From the NCBI RefSeq assembly GCF_001613345.1, contig NZ_BDCE01000057.1:1-64000 (forward strand): a stretch of 64,000 bases of DNA, given 5' to 3'. Below, one piece after another: positions 8,635 through 16,876 of this stretch (positions within the stretch are counted from its first letter, which is position 1; the number at the start of each line of letters is the position of its first letter). The notes below the pieces were generated by a model. It did no database searches. It had not been told where the DNA came from and was given only the letters and a program-made list of their open reading frames with translations. The position numbers and the translations under genes were made by a program. The DNA is from Nocardia uniformis NBRC 13702 (lineage in GTDB: Bacteria; Actinomycetota; Actinomycetes; Mycobacteriales; Mycobacteriaceae).

Positions 8635-10044
8635 CTAGTCGAGAAAGTTCTTGAGTTCGTGCACGAGCTTCTGGATGCGTCCGGAAATCACCGGGGTGCC
8701 AAGATTTTTGAACCGTTCGCGGAACCACGGGTTGACGCTCTGGTGGCCGGAGCTGTTCACCGAGCCGACCGGGATGAGCTTGACCCCGGATCGGTGCACC
8801 GCCTCCATGGCCTCGAACAGCGGCTGCGAGCGGTCGAACTCGTAGAAGTCCGAAATCCACACCAGCACGGTGTTCTTCGGGTCGGTGATCTTGGGTTGAG
8901 CCATGGCCATGGCGACCGGGCCGTCATTTCCGCCACCGAGATTGGTGCGCAGCAGCACCTCGAACGGGTCGTGCACCCACGGGGTGAGATCCAGGGCGCG
9001 GGTGTCGTAGGCGATGAGATCCACATTCACCTTGGGCAGGCCCGCGAAGATCGACGCCAGAATGGTGCAGTTCACCATGGAGTCGACCATGGAACCGGAC
9101 TGGTCCACCACCACGATCATGCGGGCGGGGACGGTGCGCTTGGCGGTCTGGCGGTAGTAGAGCCGGTCGACGTAGAGACGCTCGTCGCGCGGGTTCCAGT
9201 TGGGCAGGTTCTTCCAGATGGTCCGGTCCACGTCCAGATTGCGCAGGATGCGTTTGGGCGGGACCGAGCGGTCGACGGTGCCGACGCTGGTCTGCTGCAC
9301 CTGGGTGCGCAGGACCTCGGCGACCTCGTCGATATAGCGGCGGATGAGGCGTTTGGCATTGGCCAGGGCCACACCGGACAGATTGTGCTTATCGCGCAGC
9401 AGTTGTTCGATGAGCGACATGCTCGGGGTGAGCTGAGCGGCCAGATGCGGATCTGCGAGGACTTCGCGCAGCCGCATGCGCGACACCAATTCGCCCTCCA
9501 GCCCGGTGAGCACGCCCTGCACGGTGCCCGCCTGCTCTTCGCCCAGGCATCGGCGCAGCCAATTGGCATCGGATTGCCAGCCCGCCAGCTGGGTGGCGCT
9601 GACCTGCCCGGAGCCGGTGGCGAAAACATTGAGCAGCAGCTTGGAAACCAGTGCGGCGGTGCGGACATCGGCTGCGCCTATCGCCCGGGGCGGCTCGGCT
9701 ACGGCACGGGTTTCGGCCTCTTCGGCCACGGCGCCCTCGGCTGCGGAGTCCCCGGTATCGGCGTCGCCGGTCTCGGAGAAGTCGAGGCTGTCGAACTCCG
9801 CGCGCATCGCCGGATACCGTTGCACCACATTGTCGATGGAGATGCCCGGATCGAGTACGGCCAGCGGCAGTCCCAGATCGTCGACGATGCCCGCGCTCGC
9901 CTGCTCCAGTGTCGGTTGTTGATCCCCGGTGAAGACACCGGCCAGTAGACGCCAGTACAGGATCTGGCGCCGCGTCTCGTGGTTCGGCCCACCCGTCACT
10001 CGACCGTCGCCTCCCACGGAATCGCTTCTCGATGCGGTAGTCAT
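8635..10044 (-). CDS. VWA domain protein, MoxR partner (YehP-like)
   Basis: A protein of 469 residues. The C-terminal von Willebrand A domain has an intact MIDAS motif DQSGS (residues 314-318) within ARMIVVVDQSGSMVDS, the second MIDAS Thr in LLRTNLGGGNDG and the Asp strand LVWISDFYEF. The N-terminal part is helical with an acidic low-complexity stretch (residues 90-115). VWA domains of this class bind a metal and pair with MoxR ATPases. The first 22 residues, SRSDS and GRVTGGP, closely resemble the start of the unrelated ABC exporter gene at 33286-35169, so this end may derive from an inserted repeat. The start overlaps the DUF5691 stop by 4 nt. Confidence 0.92.
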   Translation of the reverse strand: MTTASRSDSVGGDGRVTGGPNHETRRQILYWRLLAGVFTGDQQPTLEQASAGIVDDLGLPLAVLDPGISIDNVVQRYPAMRAEFDSLDFSETGDADTGDSAAEGAVAEEAETRAVAEPPRAIGAADVRTAALVSKLLLNVFATGSGQVSATQLAGWQSDANWLRRCLGEEQAGTVQGVLTGLEGELVSRMRLREVLADPHLAAQLTPSMSLIEQLLRDKHNLSGVALANAKRLIRRYIDEVAEVLRTQVQQTSVGTVDRSVPPKRILRNLDVDRTIWKNLPNWNPRDERLYVDRLYYRQTAKRTVPARMIVVVDQSGSMVDSMVNCTILASIFAGLPKVNVDLIAYDTRALDLTPWVHDPFEVLLRTNLGGGNDGPVAMAMAQPKITDPKNTVLVWISDFYEFDRSQPLFEAMEAVHRSGVKLIPVGSVNSSGHQSVNPWFRERFKNLGTPVISGRIQKLVHELKNFLD

Positions 10045-11417
10045 TTGCGCAGCAACCGTCCCGCGCGCTCACGCAGCACCGCCACGGCATCGCCCGACTT
10101 GGCCTGCGCCTTGGCGATTTTCGGATCGGTCGGGCCGAGCGCCCAATCGCCGTTGTGGAAGGGAGTGAGCGCGTTCTTGACCTTGCGCTGCACGGCCAGT
10201 GGTCGCACCGACCAGCCGCTGGTATCCCAGCGCAGCAATCCGATCATGGTGCTGGAGCCGGTGACCCCGGCCGGAGTCAGCGGACCGGCGGACGGCAGCG
10301 CGTCCAGTTCCACTCGAATCCGTGCCTCACCCAATTCCAGTGCGGCGTCGCGGATTCGGTACCCCTCGAGCAGAACCGGTAGGGCGATGTGCACCGGATC
10401 GCGATCCAGCGGTGCGACGGCCGGTGCTTGGGCTTGCGGCAGCTGCACGGTGGCGGTGACGAATGGATCGGCGGACTCCCCGGCCTTCGCCCGATCGTCA
10501 TCCCACAGCAGGTCACCGGCCGCCGTCAGCGGCATATCGGTGAGTTCCAGGGTGCGGTGCTCGGCCAATGCGGTGAGCAATTGCTGATGCGCACCGAGCA
10601 GTTGCCAAACCGCTTGTCCCACAATGGTGTCCACCTTGGGAGCCGCTACCGACACCCGCACCTGGCGAGTTGGTGCGCCCGCGGTCTCCAGTACGCCGTG
10701 TACCTGTACCTGGACCGCGGTGCCGTGCTCGTGCACGTCCACGCCCAGTGGCAGCAAGCGGCCCGAAACAGATTCGTTCGCAGGGGATTGCGTGCCCCGC
10801 CAGGAAAGCAGCAGGGCGCGCGTCCACAGGTCGGCCCAGCGGCGCGCGGGCACCCGGTCCATGGTGGCGATCGGCGCGTAAGCGCCGAGTTCGGCGGTGA
10901 AGCCGTCCAGCAGCACCGCCAACCGCCGCAGCACTGGTTCGGCCAGCAGCGCCTCCACGATCTGATCGGCCGCCGCCACCAGATCGTGGTCCACGCCCCG
11001 CCATCCGGCGATGGCCAGTTCGCCCAGCCAGGCGCGCGACCCCGTCGCGAGCGGGCTCGGCGCGGTGGCATCCGGGGTGGCCGACCACTCGGATCGATTG
11101 CGGCCCAGGGCCGTATCCGCCTGCTCGACCAGTGCGTCGTGAACCGAGCCCAGTACGGCGGCACGGGCGGCGGCCAGCGCCGACAGTTCATCCGTGCCGA
11201 TCGCTCCCGTACTCACCTTCGATACCGCCGCCGCCACCACCTCGGCCAGCGGCGAACCCGCCACGGCGGCGGCCAATGCCGCCAGCGCCGCGCCCTGCGG
11301 TTCGGAAACCCGGGCGAACCCGTTGACCAGCGCGGTATCGAAGCCGTTCACCGCGTCCAGGGCCGCCGCGACACCGGTGGGCGCATCCGTCAGCGCGGCC
11401 AGTTGTACTGCCTGCAT
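10041..11417 (-). CDS. DUF5691 protein
   Basis: A protein of about 458 residues, Ala/Leu-rich and cytoplasmic, with no enzyme motif that I can see. The start MQAVQLAALTDAP is chosen because its ATG shares one base with the stop codon of the SWIM gene (TGATG, 11419-11415). The ending LRERAGRLLRK is basic. The family is known only from its repeated occurrence between SWIM and VWA/AAA genes in actinobacteria and other phyla. It probably has a scaffold or substrate-recruitment role in the complex; that role is inferred from context alone. Confidence 0.8.
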   Translation of the reverse strand: MQAVQLAALTDAPTGVAAALDAVNGFDTALVNGFARVSEPQGAALAALAAAVAGSPLAEVVAAAVSKVSTGAIGTDELSALAAARAAVLGSVHDALVEQADTALGRNRSEWSATPDATAPSPLATGSRAWLGELAIAGWRGVDHDLVAAADQIVEALLAEPVLRRLAVLLDGFTAELGAYAPIATMDRVPARRWADLWTRALLLSWRGTQSPANESVSGRLLPLGVDVHEHGTAVQVQVHGVLETAGAPTRQVRVSVAAPKVDTIVGQAVWQLLGAHQQLLTALAEHRTLELTDMPLTAAGDLLWDDDRAKAGESADPFVTATVQLPQAQAPAVAPLDRDPVHIALPVLLEGYRIRDAALELGEARIRVELDALPSAGPLTPAGVTGSSTMIGLLRWDTSGWSVRPLAVQRKVKNALTPFHNGDWALGPTDPKIAKAQAKSGDAVAVLRERAGRLLRK

Positions 11418-11929
11418 CAGCGACCCACCCCCGCCGGGAACCACTGCAGCTCCGGAATCGGCGCCGCGCTACCCGGCAACTCCAGGTAGGACAGATGCCG
11501 CAGGAACCGGCTGAACACCGCGGCGGCCGGAGCGGGGTCACGAGTCCCAGTGAGGGCGCTGGCAATTCGCGTTCCCTCGGGCACCTCGACCCGCAGGAAG
11601 CGCGCCACCCGGCCCTGCCCGTACTGAAGCACCGCTTCATCGATGAGCGCGTCCAGATGTTTGCAGCACCACCCCTGGTTCAATCCACCGCACGGCCGAT
11701 TGTTGTTGGTGCTACAGCTCAGTCCATGCGTCCCAGCGGTCACCGACGCCACGTACACGCGCGCAATATCGGACCCACTCGACACCACCCCCTGCAGGCG
11801 TCCGTCCGCCAACTCCACGAACGGCACCTTGTTCAGCTTGCGTGGTGCGACAGCGGGCAATACCCGCACGACAGCGGCGCTTTCCCATGCCGGTTCATCC
11901 GGCGCGGCACTCGGATTCGAGACCATCAT
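11417..11929 (-). CDS. SWIM zinc-finger protein (YehQ-like), first gene of MoxR/VWA operon
   Basis: A protein of 170 residues. A SWIM-like zinc site is visible as C72, C80, the pair C88/C89 and H91 in LSCSTNNNRPCGG followed by GWCCKHL. SWIM fingers bind nucleic acid or protein; in this gene set the SWIM protein is a constant partner of the AAA/VWA pair. It is far shorter than E. coli YehQ, so here only the core domain is present. The ATG ATG start at 11929 is preceded by a strong GGGAGGGAG site. It heads an operon of five genes with 1 to 4 nt overlaps at three of the four joints. No operator is apparent upstream. Confidence 0.88.
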   Translation of the reverse strand: MMVSNPSAAPDEPAWESAAVVRVLPAVAPRKLNKVPFVELADGRLQGVVSSGSDIARVYVASVTAGTHGLSCSTNNNRPCGGLNQGWCCKHLDALIDEAVLQYGQGRVARFLRVEVPEGTRIASALTGTRDPAPAAAVFSRFLRHLSYLELPGSAAPIPELQWFPAGVGR

Positions 11930-12895
11930 TCTCCCTCCCGGTCGATCATGATGCGCCCAAGGTATGTGACGGCACCGACAAGTGCCGACCGGTCCGGCCA
12001 GAAACCTGTAACCCCCTGCGGCGGTGGCACTCCCGCCGAGGGGAACACCTCACCTGGACATGCGGGTCGGGCCCGCCGAATCGCCGGGCCCGACCCGTTC
12101 CACCCCATGGTCTTCAACGCATGGTCACCGACATAGTCGCGGCCGACGTCCAGCGCAGTGTCCGGGGCGGAGCGCCACCGTCCAGAGACCATTGCGACCC
12201 CGGCATGCCGCGGTAGTGCGGGTCGAAGACCAATCCTCGGTGCCGGGCGCCCCAACGGTCCACGAACCATTGGGGGATAGCAGCGGACCGCCATCCGGGC
12301 CATCGGTCGGGGTTTGTGGACCCCCAACGACCATGGGTGCGATCGACGGGTATTCCTGACCCGCCTACCGGTCGTGCAACTGGAAAGTTCGGCTGCCCGT
12401 CGCGGCGGAGTAGGTCTCGCTGCGGCTTGGTATTTGCGGATGCCGGCCATCAGTCCCATGCGCTCGGCGATTTCGCGGCTGGGTCCGCGCAGGTCCACCG
12501 CCTGTCCGCCCGGGCGCGGTTCGGGGGAGCGCCTGTACGGTCACACTCGGCGGCAGTGCCCACACTCCCAGTTCCGGGTCGACCGCTTCGGTACGTAAAC
12601 CATGCTCGGCGGCCCCGCGGTGATACCGGGCACGGACCGGTCCGAATGCCACCGGAATGAGGTGGAAGCCCACCGGCTGCGGCACCGTGCAATGGCAGCC
12701 TGCTGCCTATTCGCTGCCCCTCGCGTCGCGAGAACCGGCCCCGGGTCGCGCCGGTCGCTACCCTGGATTTGTAAGGGTATGCGGCGCAGAATTACTCGCT
12801 CGGCCACTCGATGCAAGTTCCGCTCTGAAATCTTGCGGGAGCGGGGTGACCAGGGCACGTCGGCACCGGCGGTGTCGTAGCTCGGACGGGGATGA
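11930..12895. other. Gene-poor 1 kb region with degenerate repeats
   Basis: No convincing gene. On the minus strand short protein-like stretches appear in different frames (for example PVGFHLIPVAFGPVRARYH near 12650 and SREIAERMGLMAGIRKYQ near 12460), which suggests decayed coding DNA. Between about 12150 and 12330 a degenerate motif similar to GTCCANRGACCATTG recurs three or four times. A strong hairpin is at 12063-12097. The PLP-enzyme operon starts immediately to the right. Confidence 0.4.
12063..12097. terminator. Perfect 13-bp hairpin, candidate terminator
   Basis: Arms 12063-12075 (CGGGTCGGGCCCG) and 12085-12097 pair perfectly around a 9-base loop. There is no T-run on either side, so it is an actinobacterial stem-only terminator candidate or a structural repeat. 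It lies upstream of the MoxR/VWA operon and would serve transcription entering from the right on the minus strand or the left on the plus strand. Confidence 0.5.
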
Positions 12896-14338
12896 ATGAT
12901 GAAGCCGGAGCTGGTTCTGAAACCGTTGGTGAGTGAGCTCCTCAGGGATGTCCTCGCCGTGCCGGAGCGATTGTCCGCGATGATGGATGCCCTGGGTTCG
13001 CCACTGAATATAGTTGTGCCCGAACAGATATCGGAGAACGTGGCCGAGTATCGCGCCGTGTACGGCAGCCATCGGCTCAGCGGCGGCATCTACTTTGCCC
13101 ACAAGGCGAACCGGTCCAGCGCGCTGATCCGTGCGCTGGCGGCGGGGGACTGTGGTGTCGATGTAGCCTCCCTCGGCGAATTGCGGCACGTGCTGGAAGC
13201 CGGGTTCACCGGCGACCGGATCATGGCTACCGGGCCCAAGGACGCCGAATTCCTGTGGCTGGCCGCCCGGGTCGGGGCCGTGGTGAACGCCGACTCCCGC
13301 GAGGAGTTGGCGCGATTGGCGTCGACCGTGGCGCGTTTCGGACTGCCGCCGGCGCGGGTGATGATCCGGCTCTCGGCCTTCGAGTCGTCGGGGGTGCCAA
13401 TCCTGAGTCGGCCCAGCCGTTTCGGGGTGCACGCGCGCGAACTGGCTTCGGTGCTGGACATTCTCGACGAGCACCGGGCTGCCCTGCGGTTGCTGGGGGT
13501 GGCCTACCACCTGGACACCACCGGCGTCGAGGAGAAGGCGCTGGCGCTCGAGGGCTGTCTGCTGGCGATGCACGAGGCGCTGGGTCGCGGTCTCACCCCC
13601 ACCGCGGTCGACATCGGCGGCGGCTTCGGCGTGAACTATCTGGCCGACCGCGGCGAATGGGAGCGCTACACAACGGAACTGGGTACCGCCGTGCTCGGAC
13701 TGCGCCCACCGATGACCTGGCAGAACCACGGCTATGGCCTGCGTGCTGGAGCCGGGACGTTGCGCGGCACCCTCGGCGTGTATCCGGCGTACCGTGAGGT
13801 AGTCGGCCCGCGGTATCTGGACGAGTTGCTCAACCACGAATCCGCGAGACTGGGAAGGTCATTCGCCACCCTGCTGCTGGAGAACCTCTACGACCTGTAT
13901 ATCGAACCCGGGCGCGGGCTGGTCGACCAGTGCGGCCTCACCCTGGCCCGGGTCGCCGAGGTCCGCACCACCCACAGCGGTGACGTGCTGGTCCGGCTGA
14001 TGGCCAACTCGCACGACATCAGTGCGGAAGACCATGCGGTGCTGATGGATCCGGTGCTACTGCCGGAGCGGCCGGGCACGCCCACCGGCGTGTACCTGGC
14101 CGGCAACCTGTGCCTCGAGGACGACCTGATCACCCGCCGCAAAGTCACACTGCCGCGCAACCCGGTGCCCGGCGATCTGTTGGCCTTCGTGAATACGGCC
14201 GGCTACTTCATGGATTTCGCGGCGGATCACGCGCTGATGCAGCCCATCGCTCGCACGGTCGCGGCCTACCGCGAGGCGGGCGGTTGGTCCTGGTGTCTGG
14301 ATGAACAGTTCTGGCCGGTGAAAGGGAACCGCTCATGA
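12896..14338 (+). CDS. DapDC-like PLP enzyme (Y4yA type), first gene of PLP trio
   Basis: A protein of 480 residues of the ornithine/DAP/arginine decarboxylase fold III group. The PLP lysine is K70 in YFAHKANRS; the phosphate-binding glycine loop is DIGGGFGVNY near 244; the C-terminal domain contains IEPGRGLVDQCG and VNTAGYFMDFAADHA. In diaminopimelate decarboxylases the histidine motif reads HIGS; here the place reads VAYHLDTTG, so the substrate is probably not DAP. The pattern fits the Y4yA family of PLP enzymes. Start ATG 12896 is followed by a second ATG. Its stop overlaps the next gene by 4 nt (ATGA), so the two are translated together. Reaction and product are unknown. Confidence 0.82.
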   Translation: MMKPELVLKPLVSELLRDVLAVPERLSAMMDALGSPLNIVVPEQISENVAEYRAVYGSHRLSGGIYFAHKANRSSALIRALAAGDCGVDVASLGELRHVLEAGFTGDRIMATGPKDAEFLWLAARVGAVVNADSREELARLASTVARFGLPPARVMIRLSAFESSGVPILSRPSRFGVHARELASVLDILDEHRAALRLLGVAYHLDTTGVEEKALALEGCLLAMHEALGRGLTPTAVDIGGGFGVNYLADRGEWERYTTELGTAVLGLRPPMTWQNHGYGLRAGAGTLRGTLGVYPAYREVVGPRYLDELLNHESARLGRSFATLLLENLYDLYIEPGRGLVDQCGLTLARVAEVRTTHSGDVLVRLMANSHDISAEDHAVLMDPVLLPERPGTPTGVYLAGNLCLEDDLITRRKVTLPRNPVPGDLLAFVNTAGYFMDFAADHALMQPIARTVAAYREAGGWSWCLDEQFWPVKGNRS

Positions 14339-15654
14339 AGTACGACAGCATTCTCGACGTCATCGGGGATACACCGCTGGTCCGGATCGACCCGAATGTC
14401 CACGGGCTACGCAATATCGACCTCTACGCGAAGCTGGAAATGCTCAACCCGTTCGGCTCGGTCAAGGACCGCCCGGCCTGGAATATGGTGCGCGAGGGCT
14501 TGTCCGGGGCCATCGAACGTGGTGACGCCATCGTGGAACTGTCGAGCGGGAATACCGCCAAGGCCCTCGCCGTGGTCGCGGCCATGCACGGACTGCCGTT
14601 CAAGAGCGTGACGAACCGGATGCGGGTGCCCGAGATCAAGGACCTGCTGCTATTGCTCGGGGCACATATCGAGGAGCTACCCGGGCAGACCGAGTGTCTG
14701 GACCCGACCGATACCGAGGACCCGCTCACCCGCATGTACCGGATGCTCACCGAGGAGGGCAACGGTTATCTGCACACCGATCAATACTTCAATCCGCGCA
14801 ATCTGGACGCACATCGGGTCGGCACCGCTACGGAGATCATCAAGGATCTCGACGGCGAGGCCCCGGACGTCTTCGTCGCCTGCGTCGGCACCGCCGGCTC
14901 CTCATCGGGGGTGGCGAGCGTGCTGCGCGACCACAATCCGGCCGTCTCGGTGATCGGATTGGTCGCCGCCAAGCGCGATTTCATCCCCGGCATCCGCAAT
15001 ATCGACGAGGTCAATGAGGTCGGGCTGTTCGACCCGGACAACTACGACACCCTCGACGCCGTGACCGCCGCGGAGGCCATCGAGGGCATGCTCACCCTCA
15101 ACCGTCGCTGCGGCATTCTCGGCGGACCGACCGCAGGCGCGGCGTATTACGGTGCGCTGCGGCACCTCTCGGCTCTCGACGCCACACTCACCGAGCGCCG
15201 CACCGCGGTATTCATCGTGTGTGACCGGGTGGAGAGCTATATGAGCTATCTCCGTAAGCGCAGGCCGGACCTGTTCAAGCAGCCGCCGCAGCCGAATTCG
15301 GTGGATACGCTGACCTCCGACGAGGTCGCCGCCGCCGTTCAGGTGGACGTGACCGCGGCGCGCGAGTGGATCACCCGGGAGCGCCCGCTGGTGGTGGACC
15401 TGCGCGGCGGATTCGCCTACACCGCCCTGCACATCGAGGATTCGGTCAATATCGTCGACGAGCTCTTCGACGAACTGGTGCGCGGCGGTCTGCCATTCGG
15501 TGCGAGCAGGCCGGTCCTGCTGGTCTGCCCGATCGGTGAGAAGTCCGCACGCTACGCGGCGCTGCTGACGAGGATGGGGCACAGGGACGCGCGCAGTCTG
15601 CGCGGCGGCGTCGTGGCCTGGCGCGACGCGGGCGCTCCGCTGGTCCGGGATTGA
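14335..15654 (+). CDS. Cysteine synthase-like PLP enzyme fused to rhodanese domain
   Basis: A protein of 439 residues in two modules. Residues 1-325 form a fold II beta-replacing enzyme of the CysK/CBS group: GDTPLVRI, PLP lysine K44 in NPFGSVKDR, ELSSGNTAKALA as the substrate loop, VGTAGSSSGVAS as the phosphate loop. The SSGN loop replaces the usual SGNTG of CysK closely. Residues about 340-437 form a rhodanese module with active-site-like Cys in LLVCPIGEKSARYAALL. Such a fusion could take sulfur as a rhodanese persulfide and use it in a beta-replacement reaction. This is inference from domain order. It lies between the DapDC-like and SufS-like genes with 4-nt overlap and 4-nt gap. Confidence 0.87.
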   Translation: MKYDSILDVIGDTPLVRIDPNVHGLRNIDLYAKLEMLNPFGSVKDRPAWNMVREGLSGAIERGDAIVELSSGNTAKALAVVAAMHGLPFKSVTNRMRVPEIKDLLLLLGAHIEELPGQTECLDPTDTEDPLTRMYRMLTEEGNGYLHTDQYFNPRNLDAHRVGTATEIIKDLDGEAPDVFVACVGTAGSSSGVASVLRDHNPAVSVIGLVAAKRDFIPGIRNIDEVNEVGLFDPDNYDTLDAVTAAEAIEGMLTLNRRCGILGGPTAGAAYYGALRHLSALDATLTERRTAVFIVCDRVESYMSYLRKRRPDLFKQPPQPNSVDTLTSDEVAAAVQVDVTAAREWITRERPLVVDLRGGFAYTALHIEDSVNIVDELFDELVRGGLPFGASRPVLLVCPIGEKSARYAALLTRMGHRDARSLRGGVVAWRDAGAPLVRD

Positions 15655-15658
15655 CGCC

Positions 15659-16876
15659 ATGACCACCATGACGAATCCGGGCGAGGTGCTCGAACGCCTC
15701 GCGCACTGGCAGCGGGGATTGCGCGCGCAGTTCCCGATCATCGCGAACAACCCGGGGCTGGCGTATCTGGACAGCGCGGCCACCACGCAGAAACCGGCGG
15801 CGGTGCTGGACGCCGTCACCGAGTACCTCACCACCGGCAATGCCAATGCCGGGCGCGGCTCCTATCCCTGGGGCACCGCCACCGCCGCGCGTATCGAGGC
15901 CGCCCGCGATCGTGTGCGAAAAGCACTGGGCGACAGTGGGGGCGATTCGTCGGTGGAGTTCGTCGGCGGCACCAGCGACGGGCTGCGTGCCGTCGCGCGG
16001 GACTGGTTGGCAGGCCTGCTCGCCGACGGTGACGAGATCATCGTCCCCTTCGGAGATCACGAGTCCAATCTGCGGCCCTGGCTGGAAGTGCGAGACGACC
16101 TGGCGCGCGAAGGTATTCGAGTGACGGTGCGGCCGATGCCGGTGGACGCCGATTCCGGCGACTACGACCATCGGGCGCTGCCGTCGATCGTGACCGACCG
16201 GACCCGGTTCGTCGCGGTGACGCACGTGCACCACGTTTTCGGCGTGGATATGAATGTGCACCGGGTGCGCGCAGCGGTCGGTCCGGATGTGCCGATCTGC
16301 CTGGACGCCGCACAGAGCGTCGGGCACCGGCCGGTCTCGGTGGCCGACCTCGACGTCGACTTCGTGGTGTTCTCCGGGCACAAGATGTTGGCTCTGCCCG
16401 GGGTGGGCGCGGTGTGGGCGCGCAACCGGCGCGGTCCGCGTTTCGCCCTGCGCGGCTGGGCGGGCACACCGAACACCGCCGGCATCGTCAGCCTGGCGGC
16501 GGCATTCGACTGGCTCGACACGGCCGGCTTGGCCGAGGTACGGACGTGGACCACCGCGCTCAGTGCCCGACTCACCAATGGCCTCGCCCGATTCGACGGG
16601 GTGCGGGTGCTGGGTTGCCAGAACAGTCTGACCGCCGATTCCCCCGTGCAGCGCCGGGAGGGCATTGTGACCTTCCGGCATGCCCGGGTCCGTTCGGACG
16701 ATCTCGGATTCGTCCTCGCCGACGAGGGGATCATGGTGCGCGCCGACAGCCATTGCCAGGCGGGCCGCGGCTCCGACGACCACGCCGTGCGGGTGAGTGC
16801 GCATGTCTACAACACACCGGAGGAGATCGACCGGGTGCTCGAGGTCGTGCGGCGGTGCGAAGGGATGGCGAGCTGA
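15659..16876 (+). CDS. Class V aminotransferase, cysteine desulfurase (SufS)-like
   Basis: A protein of 405 residues. It contains YLDSAATTQKP near residue 36, HESNLRPW, CLDAAQSVGH and the PLP lysine in VFSGHKMLALPG. The catalytic cysteine position of SufS enzymes appears kept in MVRADSHCQAG. This would allow it to mobilise cysteine sulfur as persulfide, feeding the rhodanese domain encoded just upstream. A normal SufS sits in the suf operon; here it is linked to two other PLP enzymes, so a dedicated sulfur-transfer role is likely. Its stop codon abuts the stop of the convergent methyltransferase (16876/16877). Confidence 0.88.
   Translation: MTTMTNPGEVLERLAHWQRGLRAQFPIIANNPGLAYLDSAATTQKPAAVLDAVTEYLTTGNANAGRGSYPWGTATAARIEAARDRVRKALGDSGGDSSVEFVGGTSDGLRAVARDWLAGLLADGDEIIVPFGDHESNLRPWLEVRDDLAREGIRVTVRPMPVDADSGDYDHRALPSIVTDRTRFVAVTHVHHVFGVDMNVHRVRAAVGPDVPICLDAAQSVGHRPVSVADLDVDFVVFSGHKMLALPGVGAVWARNRRGPRFALRGWAGTPNTAGIVSLAAAFDWLDTAGLAEVRTWTTALSARLTNGLARFDGVRVLGCQNSLTADSPVQRREGIVTFRHARVRSDDLGFVLADEGIMVRADSHCQAGRGSDDHAVRVSAHVYNTPEEIDRVLEVVRRCEGMAS

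Noticed and set aside
7324..9948. An 874-codon open frame on the plus strand
   Set aside because: It lies opposite the AAA and VWA genes, which have clear motifs. Long antisense frames are common at this GC content and its translation matches no protein pattern.
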